Below, piece by piece: positions 5,240 through 10,044 of a DNA stretch of 10,044 bases. Position numbers and translations under genes: made by a program. Every line of letters begins with the position of its first letter. Position 1 is the stretch's first letter. Under the pieces are notes generated by a model that was not told the origin of the DNA, searched no databases, and saw only the letters and a list, made by a program, of their open reading frames with translations. The DNA comes from an uncultured Oscillospiraceae bacterium (GTDB taxonomy: Bacteria; Bacillota_A; Clostridia; Oscillospirales; Oscillospiraceae): assembly GCA_910579155.1 (NCBI GenBank), contig CAJTTS010000107.1:1-10044 (forward strand). Reading direction: 5' to 3'.

Positions 5240-6169
5240 TTATTCCGCGCCGCCCGCCTCGACGGGCAGCATCCGTTCCAAAATATCCGCGATGGCGGCG
5301 AACACCCCGGACAGCTCCCGGGCCTCCTTCACCGAGTCCTCAATCTCATCGGTGCGCATCCGGGTGCCCTCCACCCAGAGACGCACATTTTCCTCGCTGG
5401 GAGTAAGCAGGACGGCTCGTTCAAAGGCTTTGCAGAACAGGCCCGCGATTTTGCCGCGCCGCTCCGCTTCGGCGTCCAGCGCCTGGAGCTCCTTCTTCGC
5501 CTTGACCAGCTCCACCGCCTGGGCGGCGGCCTCCTCCCGCTCCCCCTCCGGCAGCTCCGCCACCTGGCGGGTGATGTTGTAGCCCTGGTTGATGGACAGC
5601 TCGCCGCTGTCCAGGGCCTCTTTCACGGCGGCGGGGGCGTGCTCATCGATCTGCATGACCTTGCCCATGGTGACCTCGCCGATGCCGACAGCGTCGGCCA
5701 ATTCCTTCCGTGTATTGACAGAAGAAAGGTTTGACAATGTTGTCAAACCTTCCTCGTCAGCCTCACTGGGACGGTACGCTTGCCCACCCAGAGACATATT
5801 TTCTCTTGCACGGGCCTCCACGTCCTTCCGCAGCTTGAGGGCGATTTTGCCCAGCTCCCACTTGTCCAGGTTGCGGCGGCCCTTCTGCGTATCCAGCGCC
5901 CACTGCTTGGCCTCCAGCATATCCGTGAACGAAAACACCGCCATTTTATAGGGAATACCGTGCTTTTCGCACAGCTCATAGCGGTGATGGCCGTCGATAA
6001 CGACCATGTCCTCGTTGACGATGACGGGGGAGTAGCAGCCGTTGGCCAGCAGGTCCGCCTCCAGGGCCGAGAGCTGCTCCCCCGTCAGCGGGGGGAGCAG
6101 CTGGGCCATCTCAGGCAGGACCACGGGCGTGGCCTCGCCGCTGGCGTATTCCGTGCCGGTGTTCCGCAT
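5240..6169 (-). CDS. ParB-like protein (ParB/Srx fold nuclease-type N-domain, HTH)
   Basis: The 309-residue product has a ParB/sulfiredoxin-type N-terminal domain (about residues 20-100) with the signature SPVIVNEDMVVIDGHHRYEL (47-66; the GHHR motif), followed by WALDTQKGRRNL. A helix-turn-helix region (about 150-175, VNTRKELADAVGIGEVTMGK) and an acidic/helical C-terminus complete the pattern. Proteins of this kind on Firmicutes elements are annotated as ParB; with no ParA gene in view it may act as a DNA-binding regulator or CTP-dependent clamp instead of in a type I partition system. The start at 6169 shares one base with the ssb stop (TGATG), with no strong ribosome site, so translation is probably coupled. 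Two perfect 12-bp inverted repeats lie inside the coding sequence and are listed separately. Confidence 0.85.
   Translation of the reverse strand: MRNTGTEYASGEATPVVLPEMAQLLPPLTGEQLSALEADLLANGCYSPVIVNEDMVVIDGHHRYELCEKHGIPYKMAVFSFTDMLEAKQWALDTQKGRRNLDKWELGKIALKLRKDVEARARENMSLGGQAYRPSEADEEGLTTLSNLSSVNTRKELADAVGIGEVTMGKVMQIDEHAPAAVKEALDSGELSINQGYNITRQVAELPEGEREEAAAQAVELVKAKKELQALDAEAERRGKIAGLFCKAFERAVLLTPSEENVRLWVEGTRMRTDEIEDSVKEARELSGVFAAIADILERMLPVEAGGAE
5726..5751. repeat. Perfect 12-bp inverted repeat inside parB, possible ParB/parS-type site
   Basis: The left arm aaggtttgacaa (5726-5737) and its exact reverse complement (5740-5751) are separated by only TG. It is AT-richer than the surrounding gene and lies in the stretch encoding about residues 140-148, just before the helix-turn-helix. 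A near-contiguous dyad of this length is the geometry of a dimer-binding operator or a parS-like centromere. An RNA stem is less likely because a 2-nt loop is too tight, although it could open to 4-6 nt. Confidence 0.65.
6072..6102 (-). repeat. Perfect 12-bp stem-loop near the 5' end of parB
   Basis: agctgctccccc (6072-6083) and its exact reverse complement (6091-6102) flank a 7-nt loop. In the mRNA this forms a very stable GC-rich hairpin starting 67 nt after the parB start codon, in the region encoding QLLPPLTGEQL. It is not followed by a U run. It could pause ribosomes or set the ssb:parB expression ratio, or simply be a result of Leu/Gly/Pro codon choice. Confidence 0.5.
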
Positions 6170-6561
6170 CAGGCGGCGGACTGACCGGCGTCAGCGCCGG
6201 CGGGATATGCATCGGCGGGGAGGGCGTTGGCGGCCTCCGCCACATCGGGGGGCCAGAGAAACTCCACGTCATACGCTTTGATGAGGAAGCCGGGCTGCCG
6301 ACTGGGCTCGTCCTCAAAGGTGATGGTCTCGAAGTCTCCCGAGACGGCCAGCTTGCAGCCCTTCACCGCATAGGCGGCGCACCGCTCCGCCAGCCTGCCC
6401 CGCACCTTGGCGGAGACGAAGTCGGTGAGGCGTCTGCCGTCCCGGATGCGGTAGCGGCGGTCCGAGGCGATGCGCAGGATGGCGTAGGGCTTGCCGGTGG
6501 TTTCGTTCAGCTTCAGCTCCACGTCGTTGGTCAGGTTGCCGGTGGCTGTGATTTTCAGCAT
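6169..6561 (-). CDS. ssb: Single-stranded DNA-binding protein, element-type
   Basis: The 130-residue protein has the OB-fold pattern of SSB: MLKITATGNLTNDVELKLNE at the start, a central strand region with AILRIASDRRYRI and DFVSAKVRGRLAERCAAYAVKGCKLAVSGDFE (about 28-79), and YDVEFLW (97-103). It would coat single-stranded DNA made during conjugative transfer or element replication. The C-terminus (PAGADAGQSAA) lacks the acidic DDDIPF-like tip that housekeeping SSBs use to recruit partners, which is common but notable for element-encoded forms. The ATG at 6561 has GGAGAG about 7 nt upstream. It is the first gene after a strong hairpin and is coupled to the parB-like gene by TGATG. Confidence 0.87.
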   Translation of the reverse strand: MLKITATGNLTNDVELKLNETTGKPYAILRIASDRRYRIRDGRRLTDFVSAKVRGRLAERCAAYAVKGCKLAVSGDFETITFEDEPSRQPGFLIKAYDVEFLWPPDVAEAANALPADAYPAGADAGQSAA

Positions 6562-6568
6562 GGTCGAT

Positions 6569-6615
6569 CTCTCCTTTATTATTATAATGTAGGGGACCGC
6601 CTTGCGGCGGTCCCC
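6569..6615 (-). promoter_or_regulatory. GNRA-capped hairpin and AT-rich leader before ssb
   Basis: In the mRNA, GGGGACCGCC and GGCGGTCCCC (6615-6606 and 6601-6592) form a perfect 10-bp stem closed by GCAA, a GNRA tetraloop. It follows the stop of the surface-protein gene by 10 nt and is followed by TACATTATAATAATAAAGGAG, which holds the ssb ribosome site. No U run follows, so termination would be weak at best. The position suits a 3'-end stabiliser for the long upstream mRNA, or an RNA-processing boundary separating it from the maintenance genes. Confidence 0.6.
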
Positions 6616-6625
6616 TGTGGGTGGA

Positions 6626-9600
6626 TCAATACCCGGTTTTGGGCAGGGTGGGGACGATGGGCTTGCCGTAGACGGTGGTCACCCACCGGCTGATGGCCTG
6701 GACCCAGACCCCGTTGTACACACCGCCCACGTCGGCGATGTTGGTGAAGGCGGTGGAGGCCATGTTCCGCACGGCGGTGCATTTCAGCATGGGCTTCTCC
6801 ACCTGGGCGAAGCCAGCGGGGGCCTGGCCGAACACGAACATCACCTCGGTGACGCGCTCGTTGGAGGCCAGCCCCAGGGCGGCGGAGGACGCCGCCAGGG
6901 TGTAGTTCTTGCTGGTGCTCAAATTGTCCGCCAGCGTCCTGGGTTCGCCGCCGTTCACCCGGTAGGTGATCTTGTAGCGGCCCGGGAAGTTGTAGGTGCC
7001 GGTGACCACCGTGTCCAGCCGCACCTCTGCCGGCAGGGTGTCGCGCCAGTAGAAGGAGGTCAGCATGACGTTGGAATTGTTGCCGATGCTGGAGAAGGTG
7101 TAGTTCACCGGCTGGCCCGCCATAGCCTGCTTGGGGCCGGTTTTGGTGATGGACACGCCGGTGGACAGGGCCTTGTTGGTCACCTCGAAGCGGACGATCT
7201 CACCTGCGTGCTCCAGGTAGGCGGTGAGCTCCTGGTCGCTGACACCGTAGTTGGCCGGGGCCTTGACCTCACGGATGGTATAGCGGCCCAGGGGCAGGGG
7301 CTTGGAGGTGGCCACGCCTCGGCTGTCCGAACGGATGGTGTCCACCAGATTGCCCGCCTTGTCCCGGATCTCAAACACAGCGCCCTCCAGCAGCGTCCCG
7401 GCGGGCAGGCCGTTGGTGGGGTTGTAGTCGGCGGACTTCTTGGTGATCTGGATCTGCGCGGTGATGGGGGTGTTCTGCCACTCGATGAGGGTCACCTCGC
7501 CCGCCTTGACGTAGACGGTCTTGCGCTGGGTGTCCGGGATATAGCCCTCGTTCTCCAATTCGCGCAGATAGTAGCGGCCACCGTCCGCCAGGTCCTCAAT
7601 ATACACATACCCGGAGTTGTCTGAGGTATATTGACCGATGGGCTTGTTTGTGCTATCGTAGAGCAGGAAGGTGACACCGTAGATGCCCTTTCCGGTGACA
7701 GAGTCGGTCTTATGAATCAAAATGCCGCTGAAAGCCTTGTTTTCCACCGTCAAAGTGGTGTTTTTGCCGTCCTTCATGTTGAAGGTGTGGTGGGTGGAAT
7801 CCAGCTTGTACTCCTTGGGGCACTCGGTTTCCACGGCATAATAATTGCCCGCCTCCAGCTGGAGCGTGGCACGGCCCTCGCTGTCGGTGGTGATGGTGTC
7901 GATGAGGGCGTCATCGTCGGCCCGCCTGATTTCAAAGGTGACGTTGGGGATGCGCTTCTCCTTATTCCCCTCCACCACCTTGATGAGTTCAAAATTGCCA
8001 GCGGGGGAGTTGTAGAAGGTCAAATATTGCGTATCGTCCGGGTTGACCTCCACGGTCTGAATTTGCCCAGCCGGGTCGATGGAGTAGCCGGGGAGGGTCT
8101 TGGTCTCTTTGACCACCACGGTGCCGGTGACGGACACCCGAATCTCGCCATTCTGGTCGGTCTGGAAGATGCCCTTGGAGGACAGGTGGCCGTTGTCCGC
8201 GTCCACATACCGCCCGTCCGGGTGGGTCAGCTCAAACTGAACCCCGGTCAGGGGCTTTTTCGTCACAGAATCCAGCTTGCGGATGACGAGAGTGCCCGCA
8301 CGCTCATTCCAAAAGACCAGCTCGGGGGCCTGCTTGCCGGACTTGATGGTAATGGTCTTGGGCTCACCATCAAGGACATAACTCTCTACGGTGGCCACCT
8401 CCTGGGCGGTGACGACGGTGCCCGGCTCCAGGTCCGAGATCACGATCTCGCCCTTGGAATCGGTATAAAATGTACCGTCCCCAGCGCCGATGGGAGCGCC
8501 GAAGCCGTCCGTCAGCTTGAAGCACACCCCAGCCAGAGGCTCCCGGTTGGTGCCGGTGATGTACTTTTTAATGGTAAGCGTCATCTTGCGGTCATTCTCC
8601 ACGATTACGTCATTGCCGCCGGGAGTGGTGGTGCTGCCACCGGGGTTGGTGGGCGTGGTGATGGTGCCGTTTCCTGTGCTGGGGCTGCCAGTGAGGGTGT
8701 TGGAGCCGTTCTTCACGGTGATGACCTGGGGCGTGGTGTTCAGGACGTAGCCGTCCGGCACCTTGGTCTCCACCACCTGCACCGTGCTGCCGGGGACCAG
8801 CCCGGTGACGGTGGCGGTGCCATCCTTCCCAGTGGTGCAGCGGGCCAGGACGGCACCATTGCCATCCTTGATGACAAACTGGGTGTTGGGCACGGGTTTC
8901 CCGGTGATTGCATCCAGCTTGGTGATGGTCAGGCTGCACAGGGGCTCGTTGAGGAAGGTCAAAGTCTGCGTGTCCAGAGGGTTGACGGTGACCGTCTGCA
9001 CCTGGGTGGACTGGTCGATCACATAGCCGGGGGCGGGCTTGGTCTCCTTGACCACCACGGTGCCCACAATGCCCTCGATGCGGATCTGTCCTTTGTCATC
9101 TGTAGTGTAGAGTCCGTTAGAGGACAGATGTCCGTTGTTATTGTCTACAAACCCGCCGTTGGCGTAGGTGAGCTGGAACTGTGCGCCGGAGATCAGCGCC
9201 CCAGTGAGCTTGTCCTTTTTCTCGACGACCAAAGTGCCCGCTTTTTTGTTCCAGAAGGTGAGCTGCTGCACCCCGCCCTTGATCTGGATGTCCTGGGGAG
9301 TACCATCCAGTACGAAGCCGTCCAGTGTCTTGACCTCCCGGGCGATGACGGTCATGCCCGGTTCCAGCCCGGTGAGGGTGATGTCGCCGGATTTATCCGT
9401 GTAATAGATGCCGTCGTCAGGGCCCACCGCGCCGCCGTTGCCGTCCGTCACCTTGAAGGCCACGCCGGAAATGGGCTCGTTCTCCGTCCCCTCCACATAC
9501 TTATGGATCACCAAAGTGGCGGTGGGGTTGTTGTAGAAGGTGAGGCTCTGGGTGTCGTTGGCGTCTACCACCACCGTCTGGGACCGGGTGGCCTCGTGGA

Positions 9601-10044
9601 TGATGTAGCCGGGGATGGTGTGCTGCTCCGTCACCACGTAGGTGTCCGGCTTCAGGCCGGAAATGACGATCTGGCCGTCCTTATTGGTGAAATAGATGCC
9701 GTTGCTGGACAGCTTGCCCTCTTTGTCCGCCACCACCTGGCCGGAGGAGGTGGTCACCTTGAACTCCACGCCCTCCAGGGGCTTGCCGGTGGCGGAGTCC
9801 TTTTTGTTGATGATGAGGGAGCCCTTTTGGGAGTTTTTCACGATCACCGTCTGAGTGTCGCCGCCCTGGCCGATGACCACGTTGGTGCTGGGGGTGTCCA
9901 TGACGTAGCCGTCCGGGGCCTTGATCTCGTTCAGCACGTAGGCGCCGGGGGCCAGGTTGGTGATGCGGATCTCGCCCTGGGCATCGGTGGTGAAGTAGGG
10001 TAGGGCAAAGGCGCCTTGCCGCCCCCGGGCGGCAGGTTTCCTAC
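6626..10044 (-). CDS. Giant Cna_B (SpaA-like) repeat surface protein, 5' end outside window
   Basis: The frame is open from the right edge to TGA at 6626 and encodes at least 1,139 residues. Counting from the GTG at 9937 as residue 1, nine Cna_B-like beta-sandwich units occur at about 38-139, 140-233, 234-333, 334-451, 452-547, 548-646, 647-735, 736-825 and 826-923, plus the end of another at 1-37. Units show the typical Lys in strand one (for example LVVEKKD), VKET-like Glu and late Asn of intramolecular isopeptide bonds. Unit 4 ends in a Ser/Thr/Gly/Pro linker (about 414-442). Residues 924-1103 form a DUF11-like C-terminal region ending PTLPKTGY, with no hydrophobic helix or basic tail after LPKTG. 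The protein is probably exported; its signal peptide would be upstream. It may mediate adhesion or mating contact. The GTG at 9937 is not the start, as Cna_B sequence continues upstream. Confidence 0.88.
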   Translation of the reverse strand, partial: RKPAARGRQGAFALPYFTTDAQGEIRITNLAPGAYVLNEIKAPDGYVMDTPSTNVVIGQGGDTQTVIVKNSQKGSLIINKKDSATGKPLEGVEFKVTTSSGQVVADKEGKLSSNGIYFTNKDGQIVISGLKPDTYVVTEQHTIPGYIIHEATRSQTVVVDANDTQSLTFYNNPTATLVIHKYVEGTENEPISGVAFKVTDGNGGAVGPDDGIYYTDKSGDITLTGLEPGMTVIAREVKTLDGFVLDGTPQDIQIKGGVQQLTFWNKKAGTLVVEKKDKLTGALISGAQFQLTYANGGFVDNNNGHLSSNGLYTTDDKGQIRIEGIVGTVVVKETKPAPGYVIDQSTQVQTVTVNPLDTQTLTFLNEPLCSLTITKLDAITGKPVPNTQFVIKDGNGAVLARCTTGKDGTATVTGLVPGSTVQVVETKVPDGYVLNTTPQVITVKNGSNTLTGSPSTGNGTITTPTNPGGSTTTPGGNDVIVENDRKMTLTIKKYITGTNREPLAGVCFKLTDGFGAPIGAGDGTFYTDSKGEIVISDLEPGTVVTAQEVATVESYVLDGEPKTITIKSGKQAPELVFWNERAGTLVIRKLDSVTKKPLTGVQFELTHPDGRYVDADNGHLSSKGIFQTDQNGEIRVSVTGTVVVKETKTLPGYSIDPAGQIQTVEVNPDDTQYLTFYNSPAGNFELIKVVEGNKEKRIPNVTFEIRRADDDALIDTITTDSEGRATLQLEAGNYYAVETECPKEYKLDSTHHTFNMKDGKNTTLTVENKAFSGILIHKTDSVTGKGIYGVTFLLYDSTNKPIGQYTSDNSGYVYIEDLADGGRYYLRELENEGYIPDTQRKTVYVKAGEVTLIEWQNTPITAQIQITKKSADYNPTNGLPAGTLLEGAVFEIRDKAGNLVDTIRSDSRGVATSKPLPLGRYTIREVKAPANYGVSDQELTAYLEHAGEIVRFEVTNKALSTGVSITKTGPKQAMAGQPVNYTFSSIGNNSNVMLTSFYWRDTLPAEVRLDTVVTGTYNFPGRYKITYRVNGGEPRTLADNLSTSKNYTLAASSAALGLASNERVTEVMFVFGQAPAGFAQVEKPMLKCTAVRNMASTAFTNIADVGGVYNGVWVQAISRWVTTVYGKPIVPTLPKTGY
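8000..8584 (-). repeat. Cna_B two-domain repeat unit, second copy
   Basis: Residues 452-646 of the surface protein (counted from 9937) repeat the pair at 140-333: KKYITGTNREPLAGVCFKLTDG matches KYVEGTENEPISGVAFKVTDG, and the second half shares NGHLSSKG, VVVKET and PGYSID with the first copy. Similar DNA blocks (for example around 8180 and 9122) support a two-domain duplication event. Confidence 0.7.
8939..9520 (-). repeat. Cna_B two-domain repeat unit, first copy
   Basis: Residues 140-333 form a pair of Cna_B units (first WNKKA-ending, second with NNNGHLSSNG) that reappears at 452-646. One intervening unit (334-451) with a Thr/Pro/Gly linker separates the copies, so duplication was followed by insertion or rearrangement. 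Confidence 0.7.
9995..10044. repeat. GC-rich palindromic element at the right edge, in frame within the surface-protein gene
   Basis: The last 50 bases begin GTAGG and end CCTAC, an inverted pair. Inside are two stems: GGCAA-A-GGC with GCC-TTGCC (9 o'clock to mid, bulged A) and GCCGCCC-CC-GGGCGGC (10018-10033). Translated, it gives a basic, Gly/Ala/Arg-rich stretch unlike Cna_B sequence, directly before the normal YFTTD of a Cna_B unit. It resembles a short mobile palindromic repeat inserted in frame, but the window stops before the far side can be seen. Confidence 0.45.

Noticed and set aside
5715..5736. TTGACA at 5715 and 5731 as -35 boxes
   Set aside because: No TATAAT-like box follows at 16-18 bp on either strand, and one copy is explained by the dyad symmetry.
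6581..6586. TATAAT as a -10 promoter box for ssb
   Set aside because: No -35-like sequence lies 16-18 bp upstream (that region is the hairpin), and a start there would leave almost no leader before the ribosome site.
6602..7624. 340-aa plus-strand open frame
   Set aside because: Antisense to the C-terminal part of the Cna_B gene and starting inside the intergenic hairpin; a shadow of GC-rich coding on the other strand.
9935..9937. GTG at 9937 as start of the surface protein
   Set aside because: The same frame continues upstream with clear Cna_B sequence (YFTTD, EIRITNLAPGAYV), so this codon is an internal Val.
8000..9937. CRISPR-like or short tandem array
   Set aside because: The periodicity is about 300 bp and follows Cna_B protein domains; repeats diverge and there are no spacers.
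7631..10003. 790-aa plus-strand open frame
   Set aside because: It lies wholly antisense to the Cna_B gene, has the Gly/Val/Asp-rich composition of a GC-rich shadow frame, and shows no family motif or ribosome site.

Overview
All recognisable genes in this window lie on the minus strand and are packed head to tail, so transcription runs from the right edge to the left edge. The content (single-stranded DNA-binding protein, ParB-like protein, DUF6017-type replication initiator, ParM/ParR-type partition pair, cytosine-5 DNA methyltransferase, giant Cna_B-repeat surface protein) is that of the replication and maintenance module of a conjugative element (ICE or conjugative plasmid) from a GC-rich Clostridia host. 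An Oscillospiraceae-like gut bacterium fits the base composition, strong GGAGG ribosome sites and protein families, but this is inference. No integrase, relaxase or T4SS gene is in view.

Layout in transcription order: (1) 10044-6626, a Cna_B repeat protein whose 5' end is outside the window; it has at least nine Cna_B-like units, a DUF11-like C-terminal region and a bare LPKTGY terminus. (2) A GNRA-capped hairpin, then ssb (6561-6169). (3) parB-like gene (6169-5240), coupled to ssb by TGATG and carrying two perfect 12-bp inverted repeats inside its coding sequence. (4) A second hairpin, then a DUF6017-type initiator gene (5176-4250). The middle of this gene holds ATCCGG motifs on a 15-bp grid followed by a 46-nt AT-rich tract, arranged like a lambda-type intragenic origin. 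(5) A block of uncharacterised genes: two tandem paralogues (4225-3704 and 3701-2958), a 140-aa protein with a TTG start (2961-2539), a 32-aa small ORF (2536-2438) and two tandem DUF4240-type paralogues (2441-1965 and 1968-1288). One DUF4240 copy has lost exactly 61 codons between TCCGG microrepeats. (6) parM-like (1291-362) and parR-like (369-52) genes. (7) The start of a cytosine-5 methyltransferase, cut by the left edge.

Most junctions overlap by 1-8 nt (ATGA, TTGA, TGATG) or are separated by 2 nt. Only three junctions are spaced: 64 nt before ssb and 63 nt before the initiator gene, each with a hairpin and a related leader, and 24 nt before the first paralogue. This suggests one long operon with local RNA-level tuning. 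Functionally, the initiator and SSB would start and support element replication, ParMR (and perhaps the ParB-like protein) would secure inheritance, the methyltransferase would protect against restriction, and the surface protein could help cell-cell contact. The job of the central paralogue block is unknown.
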